This document shows positions 53,366 through 64,000 of a stretch of 64,000 bases of DNA, one piece after another. A program made the translations under genes and the position numbers. Numbering within the stretch: position 1 is the first letter of the stretch; every line of letters starts with the position of its first letter. Source of the DNA: Didymella arachidicola (taxonomy: Eukaryota > Ascomycota > Dothideomycetes > Pleosporales > Didymellaceae). The stretch covers positions 868,001-932,000 of the forward strand of contig CM049989.1 of the NCBI GenBank assembly GCA_016630955.3, given 5' to 3'. The notes under the pieces are model-generated. The model did no database searches and was not told the origin of the DNA. It saw only the letters and a program-made list of their open reading frames with translations.

Positions 53366-55396
53366 ATTGCCAACTCGAGCCTAGAAACGAACACGAATAC
53401 AGAACCGACAAAGAAGCAGCGGCCTGGTCGCTAAGAAATGCCAGCCGTATATATGAATGTGCGGTTTGGTATTTCAGTGCTCGGGGACGCTCCAGGGTTG
53501 TAGATCCTGGGCACGATTCCCAGTCCCGTCGTGGCTGACGGACCGAATCCTGACCGCGGCGGACAGGGTTTGGCCCGAGAATCAAAGCGTGTAAGGCTGG
53601 CCGATGTTGGAGTTCGGGGCGATTTGATCTCCAAGAACATGCAAAGTCACATGTTCGCGGGATGAAACCCAAACAGGAAGCGCCGAATCACCGTGTCAAA
53701 ACTCGAACCCAGGGATCCAACACAAATGGCGGGAGCAGATTGTGGAAAGCTGGAGGTTTTGAATACTGCTGGACAACTATTGCGTTCTAGTAGTCAGTAT
53801 CGACAGGGGAAGGAAAGGAAGCAGACGCGTATGTTTTACACGTGCTCGCTTACGTCTTCCCGCCCTTTGCACTAGCTTCTGCTCCTTTCCACCTGCCCAC
53901 CGTCTATTACAAACTTCGAAAGTATTTACAATGTTCTCGACCTGCTGTCAGCCCCTGTCGGTTTATGATGCTGGCTCTTTCCCGCAGCAGCTTGCCAATC
54001 TGGGCTGCTTCGATCCACTCTTTGATTCCGTTGGCTGCTGAATTACGTCCACAACTTGTCGCCCTGTGTGCTTATTGGCTGCTTCGCTCCTCGAAACAAC
54101 CGACCTGCAATGCCCTATTCCGGACAGCACTCGGGAGCTTAACCTACGTGACGGCTGCCGCGGTTCGGACTGCTCATCTTCTCCCGCTCTCTCAGTCGCA
54201 TGCTTTACCTGTCTTAGCAGTCACAGCAATCAATAGAATCGGTTTGTCCTAGACGAGGCTGTCAAGACGATACATCCAACTCGGAACACCGAGATGGACG
54301 CATAATAGCAAACAGTTCTGCAGACAGGTTCGCTCTTCGGCGGCAAGCGCACGAATCATGATTGCTGTTGAACCCTCTGCAGCGATGTGTACGTCAGAAA
54401 GCCACCTGGATCATCGATCATCGCGTCGAGACATTGCGTGTCAGTTTGGACAGCGTTCAATCACGACTCAAAGGTAGTTTCCGCTGCTGGGATCCAATCC
54501 CAGCGCAAAGACACAAGCTACGAAAGTACTAGGCACTCTACCGCAGCCTATTGAGGCGGCTCGTTCGGCCATCATTCTAACAGCAGTCCTTCCGTTGTTT
54601 ACATTATAAGGTGCCTTCGCATATGGGCGACCTCAATGCCAAGCTCTTCGAAAATGATTGCACCCAAATGGCTGCAATATCAGGCCTTGTCGACTAAGTA
54701 TAGGTACGGGAGCCTGCACGGATGGGGAACTCAAGAGCGTGCAGCAGGGATATGGGTAGGCGAAGCGCTAGGCTCGAGCTGACAAGGCGTTCCCAGGACA
54801 TGTTCATCTACTGCTGCAACTGCAGCCCTGTCTGAGAGGGGTTGTCAGGTCACGGTTCGTTGTGTCGAGATGTCCAACTTATTCGCTGCGCACTATCTCA
54901 AGGTACAGTGTATACGCATACTTTAAGGACCTTACCCTTGGCCTATGCTTTGATCGAAGACAGCATGCCATCAACTTACTCCTACTTCCGACCATTCAGC
55001 CGTGAGGCAATAGACACTGATGGTAGCAATGGGGCTTGAGATTTAGGCAGTGTCGGACGCTCCCAGTTACCAGTTATGTCCTACAGCCTCTACACGCATT
55101 GAATTTCCGCTAGCCATCGTCACTGCAGATCGATTCGCGACACCCGTAAGCACCACCGTCGCCGCAACATTGACCTTCATCAAGGCCACACCAACGGAAC
55201 TCCCACAGTCGACAGAGAAGCGATCTTTACCGATCGAGAGAGATACTTCAGCAGAGGTGTCTTAGAATGTACGGACCGAAGATTCGGACCCTGCCACGAC
55301 TCATTCCTGCATACGTCTCGTCGCCCTCATGGACTGTGTGTCCTAGGATCTTACATGACTGCCTCACTTAACCTCCATACTTTCGCATCGTCAGCT
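53366..55396. other. Gene-free stretch with a hairpin
   Basis: About 2 kb. Short ORFs only. A perfect inverted repeat GCTGGGAT-CCA-ATCCCAGC lies at 54486-54504. A T-arm-like CTGGG-CACGATT-CCCAG near 53509 has no matching acceptor or anticodon arms, so I do not call a tRNA. The stretch could be an old insertion or simply intergenic. Confidence 0.4.
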
Positions 55397-57066
55397 CTAT
55401 TCCTCATCATCGTCGTCTTCGCTCTCGCTCTTCGCCTTCTTCTTGGCAGCAGCCTTCCTCTTCGGTACCGCCTTCTTCGGCTTAGTTCCGTCGACTTCGT
55501 CTGCGATTTCGTCCTGGTCATCTGATGCCTTCTTCTTCCTCGGCGCCTTCGGCTTCGCATCCTTGACCTTCTTCCTTTCGACCTGGCCACCAATCCTCTC
55601 GCGCTCGCCATCGCCCTGTTCATGCAGCTTCTTTTCCAAGTCCTTGAACTCGTCGCCCTCGACATCCATCCCCACAAGGCGCTCCAACATCTTGATCTCG
55701 CGCGCCCAAATGCCCTTGTCCTCAATCTTCTTGCCGTTCGCATCGATGCTGTCATTCGGCGTCTCGAGCACCATGGGCATGCCATGCAACCGATTATCGT
55801 TGACGAGGTTGTGAAACGCGCGCAGTCCTAAGTACCCCGTACCGATGCGCGCATGCAGATCGCGGTAGCTGGCGAGCGGGGCCTTGGAGTCATTGACGTG
55901 CAGCGCGAGGAGGTACTTGAGGCCGATGATGGAGTCGAATTGCTGCATGACGGCGGCGTAGGATTCCGGTGTTCGCAAGTCGTAGCCGGCGGCGAAGACG
56001 TGGCACGTGTCGAGGCACACACCCACGCGGTCTTTGTTGGTGACGTGCGAGATGATGGCGGCAAGGTCTTCGAAGGTGCCCCCGATGGTGTTGCCCAACG
56101 AGGCCATGGTTTCGAGGACCGTGATGACATCCCCTGTGGCGGGGTCGGCGTGTGCGAGGTTCAGGTTCTCGGCGATCAGTCTGATGCCTTCTTCGCGAGT
56201 TGTGGCATTGGCGTTACCTGGGTGGAAGTTGTAGAGTCTGATGCCGAGCTTGTTGCAGCGCACCAGGTCGTTGTGGAAAGAGTCGTAGGCTTGCTTCTTG
56301 CGCTCGGCGTCGGGGTGGGCGAGGTTGACGAGGTAGGAGCCGTGTGGGAGGCAGCAGTCTCCGACTTCGATCTTGTGGTCTTTGCAGCCACTGATGAAGA
56401 GGTTTGCGTGTTCAGGATCCATGTCTGGATTGTCCCACTTGCGCTGGTTCTTCATGAACATGGCGAACGCATTAGCACTGATTGTGTTAAGCTGGGTTGC
56501 AAGGAGATAGTCGATGATACATACCCAATATGCAAAACGTTGGTGATGGCATTGTGCACACCTAATTTACGATCGACCGGGCCGCGTTAGTCTGTGTTCT
56601 TCCGGAGGTAAAGGAGGAGCAGATGGATGTGCAACTAACCTCCAGCGACACTGACGTGAGCGCCGATACGCAACTTGGTGTCGGTGGTGCGCTCCTCGAG
56701 TGGTTGTTCTGGCTCTTTGCTTTTTTTCGTGCGAGTGATTTTCTTCTTGACGGTCTTCTCGACGGCTGCTGCCTCACCGTTTGCACCTTCCTCGTTGATG
56801 TCGTCCGCCTCATACGTCACTTTCGTGGCAGTCGTACGCTTTTTGCGAGGCGTCTCAGCAGCTTTCACCGTCAGCTCCTCCTCAACTTTGACCTGCTCCT
56901 TTGCTCCCGGCTTAGTGCGCTTCGTGGTCTTGGTTGTGGTCTTGACAGTTGTTTCCGCCTTCCGCTTCCTGCTATTTGCTGTTGCCTTGACAATCTCTCC
57001 GGCCTCAGCGGGAGTCTTGAGGTCTTCCGGAGCTGGTGACAGCGACGATCCTGAGCCTTCAGCCAT
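55397..57066 (-). CDS. APN1: AP endonuclease 1 (endonuclease IV family)
   Basis: Zinc-dependent enzyme that cuts at abasic sites in base-excision repair. The model has 514 residues from three exons: 56640-57066, 56525-56561 and 55397-56477. Splicing gives LRIGAHVSVAGGVHNAITNV and HIGANAFAMFMKNQRKW. The TIM-barrel zinc ligands appear in their usual motifs: GDCCLPHGSYLVNL, LYNFHPGNAN, TVLETMASLG, CLDTCHVFAAGYDL, ALHVNDSKAPLASYRDLHAR and MVLETPNDS. The N-terminal 140 residues are Lys/Thr/Glu-rich with nuclear-type basic clusters (SRKRKAET, PRKKRTT), and a long Lys/Glu tail follows the barrel. The frame stays open upstream to a second ATG at 57531, adding 155 residues that look like a mitochondrial presequence. 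It is divergent from DIM1. Confidence 0.93.
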
Positions 57067-57776
57067 TGTCTCCGCCGTTGTGTTCGTGTGTGATCGTGTC
57101 GTGGCAGGCGTTGCAAAAGTATGTAGATTGGTAGTCCTTGTGAGGTATGGAAGTCGTAGGCAGTGAGGGTAAAGTGCAGTCAGTCGATTTACATGCGCAC
57201 GCAGCGCTTGGAAGCTCCCCAAAGCGGTGAGGTGAAGGTGAGTGTTCCGCGAGGGAAAAGGAGGCGCTGGCGGTGACGAAGCCTGCAATGGACGCAGTTT
57301 CCTTGTTTGTGTATTTGCCAAAGTCTCAGTTGTGGACTGTGATAGTATTGAGGCTGCAGATAATCGCCTAGGAGATTCCTGACGGTTGCAAGAAATAAAC
57401 AAATGAAGCCCCGCGAGATGTTGAAATGACGGAGACGATGCTGGAGCGGGCAGGTGCGCACAAGCAAGTAAGGAGCGAGGTGCAGCAGCAGACTTTAAGA
57501 GAACATGGCCTCGTAGCCACGAAATGTTCATACAGACGGGAGAGCGCCAATCGACTCCAGAATGGATGCAATGTGGACTCGCGACTCGCGACTCGGGCCA
57601 ACGTCACGCGTCAAGCAATCGCGAACGCACGTGTGGGTCTCCCCGCGACGAACCCTTGAGCGGCGGGCCCCACATGTGAATGCTCGACAAAAAAAAGTGC
57701 CATCCCACCAGAACGACGACGGCGCCGACGACAACCACAACAGCGCTGTGTCGCGATACAACCGAACACGCCCACA
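57067..57776. other. Region between APN1 and DIM1
   Basis: About 710 bases. On the minus strand 57067-57531 is open in the APN1 frame and may be coding. The remaining 245 bases must then hold both promoters. Confidence 0.5.
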
Positions 57777-58928
57777 ATGCCCAAGGACAAGCGAAAGCGC
57801 GCCGCCGGCGCTGGCGACAGCACGCCGTACTCGAAGCCCTCGGCCAAACAGGCCGCCGCGCACTCCATCTTCAAGATGGACAAGGACCTCGGCCAGCATT
57901 TGCTGAAGAACCCCGGCGTCGCCGCTGCCATTGTGCAAAAGGCGCACCTGAAGCAATCGGACCACGTCCTCGAAGTCGGCCCCGGGACCGGAAACCTGAC
58001 GGTCCTGATCCTCAAGGCCGCCAAAGCCGTCACCGCGGTGGAAATGGACCCGCGCATGGCCGCCGAACTGACCAAGCGCGTCCAAGGCACGCCCGAGGGA
58101 AAGCGCCTCAAGGTCATGCTGGGCGACGTGATCAAGACGGAGCTCCCGCGCTTCGACGTCTGCATATCCAACACGCCGTACCAGATCTCGTCGCCGCTCG
58201 TCTTCAAGCTGCTCTCGCTGCCCCACCCGCCGCGCAGCTGCATCCTCATGTTCCAGCGCGAGTTCGCCATGCGCCTGTTCGCCAAGCCGGGCGAGAAGCT
58301 GTACTCGCGGCTGTCGGTGAACGTGCAGATGTGGTCCAAGGTGTCGCACATCATGAAGGTCGGGCGCAACAACTTCAACCCGCCGCCGCTGGTCGAGAGC
58401 AACGTGGTGCGCATCGAGCCCAAGAACCCGCGCCCACAGATTGCCTACGAGGAGTGGGACGGCCTGCTGCGCATCGCCTTTGTGCGCAAGAACCGCACCC
58501 TGCGCGCCGCCTTCCTGGGCACCAGCGCCGTCCTCGACCTGCTCACGCAAAACTACCGCCTCTTCTGCGCCCAGAACGACATCGCCATCGACGACACCCC
58601 GCTGCACCCCGACGAGGTCGCCGACGTCGCCGAGCCAGATACCATGGACGTCGACGACGACGACTTCAAGGGCTTCTCCGACCCAGACGACCCGGACGAC
58701 GAGCTGCCCGACTTTTTCAAGCAGCTGGCCGCCGAGTCGCGCGCAAAGCACGCCAAGGGCGTGCACCGCAAGAAAAAGGGCCGCGTGAGCGAGCTGGTGC
58801 GCGAAAAGGTGCGCAAGGTGCTCGAGGACGACACACAGCTTGCCGACAAGCGGCCACGGCTGTGTGACGAGGGCGATTTCTTGAAGCTGTTGTATGCATT
58901 CAACCAGGAGGGCATCCACTTTAGCTAG
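57777..58928 (+). CDS. DIM1: 18S rRNA dimethyladenosine transferase
   Basis: SAM-dependent enzyme that dimethylates the two adjacent adenosines near the 3' end of 18S rRNA, also needed for pre-rRNA processing. The product is 383 residues, single exon, ATG 57777. Motif I is VLEVGPGTGNLT, acidic motif II is VTAVEMDPRMA, the catalytic NxPY-type motif is CISNTPYQISSPLVF, and LMFQREFAMRLFAKPGEKLY, MKVGRNNFNPPPLVESNVVR and WDGLLRIAFVRKNRTLRAAF are the eukaryotic Dim1 hallmarks. There is an acidic insertion near residue 290 (MDVDDDDFKGFSDPDDPDDE) and a basic stretch after it. High C/G at third positions leaves a 463-codon frame open on the opposite strand; that frame is not a gene. Confidence 0.96.
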   Translation: MPKDKRKRAAGAGDSTPYSKPSAKQAAAHSIFKMDKDLGQHLLKNPGVAAAIVQKAHLKQSDHVLEVGPGTGNLTVLILKAAKAVTAVEMDPRMAAELTKRVQGTPEGKRLKVMLGDVIKTELPRFDVCISNTPYQISSPLVFKLLSLPHPPRSCILMFQREFAMRLFAKPGEKLYSRLSVNVQMWSKVSHIMKVGRNNFNPPPLVESNVVRIEPKNPRPQIAYEEWDGLLRIAFVRKNRTLRAAFLGTSAVLDLLTQNYRLFCAQNDIAIDDTPLHPDEVADVAEPDTMDVDDDDFKGFSDPDDPDDELPDFFKQLAAESRAKHAKGVHRKKKGRVSELVREKVRKVLEDDTQLADKRPRLCDEGDFLKLLYAFNQEGIHFS

Positions 58929-59104
58929 ACCGTCAGCCCGAGTGGAACCGGGCAGGCGGGGACAACATTTCTATGGCGTTTTACGACGATCATGAGTTTC
59001 ATGGCATGGCGGCGTTCGGGAATACCAAAAAGCATGGCGTTGTCTAGATAGTGCGTCTGCGACTCTATTCATCTTTCTAAATCTATACTTTTGGACACCA
59101 TCTT

Positions 59105-60868
59105 TTATATCTTTGCTTCGAAGGGTCGCACGACCTGCCCCTTCGACTGCAGGTGGTCCTTGACCTCCTTGACTGTGTACTCGCCGCGGTGGAACTGTGT
59201 TTGTTAGCATCTTGCTCTCACGCAGGGGAGCAGCTTGACTCACCATGCCTGCGCCCAGCGCCGCGTCAGTCCTGGTCTTCGCAAACACTTCATCAAAGTG
59301 ACCCGGGTTCCCTGCTCCACTGCTCGCGATGACCGGGATCTTGATTGCATCTTTGACATCGTTGATGAGCTCGAGGTCGAAACCGCTGTTGCTGCCGTCT
59401 TTGTCGATACAGTTCAGCAGGATCTCGCCAGCGCCCATGGCTTCCACCGCCCGAACCAGCTGCCTGACGTCGAAGTCGCGGGCTTCGCGTCCGCCCTTGA
59501 TAGTGCACTGGTACCAGCAATACTCCTCGCCGTTGGGGCCGGGAGTCGCAGTCTTGATGGTGTGGTGCTTTGTGGCGTCCGGCGATAAGACGTATACGCG
59601 CTTGGGGTCGACACTGATGACGACGGCCTGGTTGCCGTAGGCGGAGGAGATGGTCTCGATGGGTGTGGTGCCTGATAGCTTCTTGCCGCGAGCGTAGTAC
59701 TCTTCTGCAGCTGTGACGGCGTCGGAGCCAATGCTGACCTTGTCGGCGCCGGACTTGAAGTACATGGTTGCAATGTCGAGGGCTGAGATCTTTGTCCCGT
59801 CTGTGTCGACGGTGTCGCGGATACCGCCGCCTATTGTCAGGGGTACGAAGACGGTCTCGCTGGTCTTGCGCAGAATCTCTAGCATGGGGGTGTCGGCGAC
59901 GGGGCAGTTGCGGAAGGACGTGATGTTGAGGAAGGTCACCTCGTCGGCGCCTTGCTCGTAATACTTCTTCGCCATCTCCACCGGCTTGCCAAGGTTGCGC
60001 ACTCCTGCGTTGCCGTCCTTCTCACGTACATCGTACTGGTCGCCCTTTGTGACTACCAGATCGCCCTGGTCGTTTGTGCGCACGTCGAGACACGCGATGA
60101 CTCGGCGTGTCAGGCCTTCCTTGGTCTGCTCTGCTGAGGGCGTCTCCGGCAGCTTCTGCGACCTCTTGCCTTCCAAGAATGCCTTGAGCACGCGCAGACC
60201 GGCCGCGCCACTCTTCTCAGGGTGGAACTGTGTCGCCATAATGTTGTCCTTGGCCACTGCGCCAATGAACTCCTCGTCGCCGTAGCGCGCAGTCGCGACC
60301 TGCCAGCCATCTTTTTCCAGCTTGCCCTCCTCATATGGAGCAGCGTAGGAGTGGACGTAGTAGTACTTGGAGGTCGGTCGCAGCCCAAAGAGCGACTCGT
60401 CTGTGACTTGGCCGGTGCGCGATGTGTTGGCGCTGTTCCAGCCGATGTGCGGCACGCTCTTGTCGGCGTCGTTGAACTTGCGCAGCTTGGACGGGATGAT
60501 GCCAAGGCCCTTCACCTGCGAATCTTCCTCGGATCCCGCGAACAGCGCCTGCAGTCCGACGCATATCCCCATGAACGGCTTTCCGGCGCGGATGTGTTCG
60601 CGGATGGGCTCGACGTAGCCGGCCTTCTCGAGCTGGCTAAGGCAATGGCCAAAGTGACCGACTCCGGGAATAATGAGTTTCTAGGGCGACATCTGCATCA
60701 GCGCGCGTCAATTGGCGATTTGAGCAGCTGCAAAAGGTCTCGTACATCTGCGGCGGGCACGTCGGCGGGCGACCTGACCCACTCGACTGTGTAGCCAACC
60801 TTTTCGATGGCATTGACGAGCGAGCGAACGTTGCCGGCGACATAGTCGAGGAGATGAACAGTCGGCAT
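59105..60868 (-). CDS. HIS7: Imidazole glycerol phosphate synthase, glutaminase-cyclase fusion
   Basis: Fifth step of histidine synthesis: glutamine-derived ammonia converts PRFAR to imidazole glycerol phosphate and AICAR. The product is 549 residues from three exons: 60746-60868, 59244-60680 and 59105-59194. The N-terminal HisH half starts MPTVHLLDYVAGNVRSLVNA, with KLIIPGVGHFGHC created by splicing, the catalytic Cys in KPFMGICVGLQALFAGSEED and the His-Glu pair in ATQFHPEKSG. The HisF half begins RRVIACLDVRTNDQGDLVVT, then GADEVTFLNITSFR, VPLTIGGGIRDTVD, AGEILLNCIDKDGSNSGFD and IPVIASSGAGNPGHF. The third exon is needed for the true end FHRGEYTVKEVKDHL ... FEAKI. It is divergent from IMP3 with about 235 bases between starts. 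Confidence 0.96.
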
Positions 60869-61102
60869 GGTGAGGTCTGTGTGTTGCAGCAGCAGGAAGG
60901 GTAAAGCAAGTCTTTTTGCACTCGATCTTGCTTGACTCAAAAGTTTCACGACTCAGACCCGCGGGGCAATGACGGCTGGTTGCGCTTGCCTATCGATAAG
61001 CTAGCGCCGCCTGAACTCCGCGGCAGTCGCAAAAAGTTGAAGCTGCAGCCCTCACACCTCACCAAACAGCAACAGCACCAACACCAACACCAACACGCCG
61101 CC

Positions 61103-61721
61103 ATGACGCGCAAACTCAAGCACCATGAGCAGAAGCTCCTGCGAAAAGTCGACTTCAACACCTACAAGTCCGACAACGACCACCGCGAGACCCTCGTCAT
61201 GCGCCGCTACGCCATCCAGGGCCGCGACGACTACCGCAAGTACAACCAGCTGTGCGGCTCGCTGCGCCAGCTTGCGCACAGAATCTCGAATCTCGATCCT
61301 GCCGACCCGTTTCGCCGCAAACAGGAGGACCTTTTGCTCGAGAAGCTGTTCGATATGGGCATCCTTGGCACAGGTGGAGGCGGCCGCGGAAAGCTGAGTG
61401 ACATCGAACACAAAGTCACAGTCAGCGCTTTCGCGAGGAGGAGACTGCCCGTGGTCATGACGAGGCTGAGGATGAGCGAGCATCTCACAAGTGCGATCAA
61501 GATGATCGAGCAGGGGCACGTGAGGGTGGGCACTACGGTCATCACGGATCCTGCGTACTTGGTGACAAGGTGAGTCATCGAACGACGATGTGAGGTGCTG
61601 TGGGCTGACTTTGAACAGAAACATGGAGGACTTTGTCACATGGGTCGACTCGTCCAAGATCAAGCGCAACATCATGAAGTACCGCGACAAGCTGGACGAC
61701 TTCGAGCTCGAGGCTTTGTAA
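61103..61721 (+). CDS. IMP3: U3 snoRNP protein IMP3
   Basis: Component of the small-subunit processome that holds U3 snoRNA on pre-rRNA. It is related to ribosomal protein uS4. The product is 189 residues from two exons (61103-61569, 61619-61721; GTGAGT...AACAG). It starts MTRKLKHHEQKLLRKVDF, then an N-terminal helical part (RDDYRKYNQLCGSLRQLAHR), FDMGILGTGGGGRGKLSDIE, and the S4-type RNA-binding fold RRLPVVMTRLRMSEHLTSAI, EQGHVRVGTTVITDPAYLVT, then RNMEDFVTWVDSSKIKRNIM to the C-terminal DDFELEAL. Length is near that of yeast Imp3. The frame continues upstream to 60932 through a Gln/His run; the ATG at 61103 is preferred because it gives the family N terminus. Confidence 0.95.
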
Positions 61722-62115
61722 GGCTGTTCAAGAGATATTGCATACTGCGGCGTTTGGGATGTAGCATTACAGGCGTTTGGTCAAAAGTTCAAGATATCCA
61801 ATGCATGCTTCTCCACTAGTGTATCTTTCAGCACCCTTCCTCAAAGACCTCAAAGTATTCAAAGAGGCCCAGCAAGTCCACCCTGACAAGTTCAAAAAAG
61901 AAGGCAAAAACATACAACAGCGGGTATTCGCTAGTGGTCACCCACCTAACTACTAATCCGCCGGTACGTTGCTTAAATAGGGCTGAGCGAACGGGAAGCC
62001 TTGTTTTCAACGTCCTATGGTCGTATGTGAAAGACAAGCCCAATTATCTGTTTCATAAACCTACCATCCCAGCGAGACGGTTGTTGCTCAACAAATCACT
62101 CTTATCTACGCTTGT
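61722..62115. other. Convergent intergenic region
   Basis: About 390 bases between IMP3 and the broken monooxygenase. No gene is seen. Confidence 0.5.
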
Positions 62116-63963
62116 CTAAGCAGCTTTCTCGAAGCCCTGCCACTTCTCGAGTTTCTCGCGGCACTCCTGCTCGTAAATTGGAATACCCAAGACGTAGTTC
62201 TGCTCCCCCGCCGTCTTGCCCGGGATGTTGCTCGTATTCCACCAGCTGTTGGTGTACGGAAACAATGTCTTCTCGACCATCGTGTTCAACTTGCACTTCC
62301 ACTCGTCTTCGGCCTGCTGGGTAGGCTCAATAGTCGTCTTGCCTTCCCTGCGCAGGGAGACAATGGCTTGGATCACGAGGTCACACTGACATTCTGAGGA
62401 GTGTTAGCGACCATGCCCTGTCCACCACGTCTTGTGACGCATCTGTAGCAAATAGAAACTGCGTACCTATGGTCGTTGAGCCGTTGGCAAGCGCAGTTGG
62501 TGCCTGAGGCGAGTATACCATGAACGCGTTCGGAAACCCATTCATCATGATACCTATGTATGTCCTGACTCCTTCCTTCCACACATCTTTGATATCAACG
62601 CCGTCTTTGTTCTTCAAACCCATGTTCGTCAGTGGCCCCGTGAACGAATCAAATCCCGTTGCGCACAAGATCACGTCAAAGTCCCTCTCGCAAGTTTCAC
62701 CATCGAGCCGCATTCCGCGCTCCGTGAAAGCAGTGATGGGGTACTTGTTCAGATCAACAATCTCGACGTTATCCTGGTTCAAGACCTCATGGTAGTCGTG
62801 TTCCAGTGGCGTCCTCTTCGTACCAAAGTAATACGTCGCCTCATCGGGCGCCATGAGTCTCTGTTTTTTCGGATCCGAAAGTCGCTCTCTGACCTTTCTC
62901 TTCCAAAAGTCGCACACGATCAAGTTGTCTTCTCGGTCCGTGGAGACGTTGTTGAAGTTGAGCATCGAGAAGTGGAACGCTCCGACAGCCCATATATGCT
63001 CGAAAAATGCCTCGCGCTCTTCGGGGCTTATATCTTGAACGCGCTAATCGCGACGTTCGATGGGGAACCCGGTGTGACTGTTTCTTCCAGTTGCGAATAG
63101 AGAGGGATAGAACGCTTTCCACACCCGTTGCTCCTCAATCGCCCAGGCGCGCTGACCCACGGGCAGGCAATGGGAGGGACGGCGTACGAAGTGCGTCAGG
63201 TGGGATGCTTGCTTGCCAACCTCTTGGACGATATGGACGGCAGTGGCGCCAGCAGCTATGATGGTTACCCGCTTCCATGTGAGATCTAAGGACGGGGGCC
63301 AAGAAGCTGAGTGGTAGATGGTGCCTTTGAACGTCTCCTAGGCTTCCCAAGATGGCCGGTGTGGCTTGTAGAGAAGTCCGGTAGCCGCCACGAGGAACTG
63401 CGCTTTGTATTTAGCTCCATTTCCCGTGGTGATGGTCCACGTCGAGGTTTCTTTGTGCCACGTACAGCGATTCACCTTCGAATCGAAGGTCATATCCTTC
63501 CGCAGATCTAGGGTCTTGTCGATATGGGCGAAATATTCGCGTAGCTCTACATGAAATAGGAAACGTTTCGAGAAGCTCCAAGTCTTATACACCTCCGGAA
63601 TGCTGAGTTGGTAGAAAGGCGTCTCAGAGTCGACACGTGCACCAGGGTATCTTTTCAAGATCAGCTCTGCCATCTCCTTAGTCATGGTAGACCCACCGGT
63701 CCCAATACCACACTCCACCAAAGTCAGAAGCTATCGTAGTGAGTAAGGCTATTACGGTCTGGCGTGAGTGCGATCAGCAAACCTGATTCGAAGATGTGGG
63801 CTCTCAAGCCCTCCCTCCTCAGTCGATGCAGAAGGCTGATGCCGGAGAATCCAGCACCAACGATTATGACATCGTGTTCCTTGACCGCACCGTTGATGGA
63901 AGTCTCGTGCGTATACGAGGGTAAAGGCGCCATCTTTTTGTTTGCTGGTGAAGCAGACTGCAT
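62116..63963 (-). pseudogene. Baeyer-Villiger monooxygenase gene with two in-frame stop codons
   Basis: Type I flavin monooxygenase family: FAD and NADPH enzymes that insert oxygen beside a ketone. Four exons can be assembled (63783-63963, 63697-63730, 62467-63650, 62116-62393), 559 codons including the last stop, the normal family length. Recognised parts: VIIVGAGFSGISLLHRLR (first FAD Rossmann motif), SDFGGVWYWDR and YPGARVDSETPFYQL (typical), the fingerprint FKGTIYHSASWP, a second Rossmann motif with the first Gly changed to Ala (IIAAGATAV), and the C-terminal ILCATGFDSFTGPLTNMGLK. Two TAG codons interrupt exon 3: 63338-63340 just before the fingerprint and 63044-63046 after PIERRD. Both fall inside conserved text, so introns are unlikely. 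Splice sites remain intact, which suggests recent loss. Start may be ATG 63963 or 63933. Confidence 0.85.
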
Positions 63964-64000
63964 TAGCGCCCAGAGTCAGCAGAGTGCTATTGACAGATTT

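Noticed and set aside
53466..53545. Possible tRNA (T-arm-like CTGGG-CACGATT-CCCAG)
   Set aside because: The loop lacks the TTCRA core and no acceptor, D or anticodon stems can be paired around it.
57528..58919. 463-codon open frame opposite DIM1
   Set aside because: It mirrors the DIM1 coding sequence exactly and is kept open by its C/G-rich third positions. No recognisable domain, and it would cover the DIM1 promoter.
60932..61102. N-terminal extension of IMP3
   Set aside because: Contains a Gln/His run not found in the family; ATG 61103 gives the standard start and the extension reaches into the HIS7 promoter.
1..64000. Secondary-metabolite cluster, intact transposon, CRISPR array or viral insertion
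   Set aside because: No synthase, transposase, reverse transcriptase, spaced direct repeats or viral gene was recognised. A lone broken monooxygenase, a lone cupin and two regulators do not make a cluster.

Overview
This window is nuclear chromosomal DNA from a filamentous ascomycete (Pezizomycotina, most likely Dothideomycetes; the class is inferred from overall gene character and not proven). The supporting evidence is about two dozen protein genes on both strands, interrupted by short introns (46-78 bp, with a few of 276-494 bp) with GT(A/G)NG(T) donors and (C/T)AG acceptors. There are fungal-only families (two Zn2Cys6 regulators, an ARE-type sterol acyltransferase, a fungal JHD1 demethylase, a fusion HIS7) and an intron-containing nuclear tRNA-Thr. 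I rebuilt the exon joins by hand; every completed model has a length divisible by three.

Layout. 0-9 kb: the 5' part of a sterol O-acyltransferase running off the left edge, a seven-helix membrane protein, Mediator subunit MED4, the calcium sensor NCS-1/Frq1 and an EMP70/TM9 protein. 9-16 kb: a gene-poor stretch holding a small spliced membrane-protein candidate, a large SH3 membrane protein, tRNA-Thr(AGU) and the gutted remains of a protein-kinase-like gene. 16-25.6 kb: mitochondrial carnitine carrier, a fungal unknown with C-terminal membrane segments, a GH64 beta-1,3-glucanase and a Zn2Cys6 factor. 25.7-36 kb: RAD54, mitochondrial uL11, the JHD1-type PHD-JmjC demethylase and spliceosomal p14/SF3B6. 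37-48.4 kb: MFS sugar transporter, a His-rich ORF, proteasome beta-5, a Ser/Thr-rich membrane protein and an unknown 622-residue protein. 50-53.4 kb: a secreted cupin facing a Zn2Cys6 factor. 55.4-61.7 kb: compact housekeeping block APN1, DIM1, HIS7, IMP3. 62.1-64 kb: a Baeyer-Villiger monooxygenase gene broken by two in-frame stop codons.

Most neighbours are arranged as divergent pairs sharing a promoter (RAD54/uL11m, HIS7/IMP3, APN1/DIM1, JHD1/p14). The content is mostly housekeeping: DNA repair (RAD54, APN1), ribosome synthesis (DIM1, IMP3, uL11m), splicing, transcription and chromatin (MED4, JHD1), proteolysis, histidine synthesis and mitochondrial fatty-acid import. There is no polyketide or peptide synthase and no intact transposon.

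I did not find a convincing new multi-gene system. The best leads are the two decayed genes, a small spliced gene that simple ORF scanning would miss, a GC-AG intron inside the zinc cluster of a regulator, a possible dual-start APN1, a GH64 enzyme with no visible signal peptide, and a marked C-to-G shift in third-position base along several genes.
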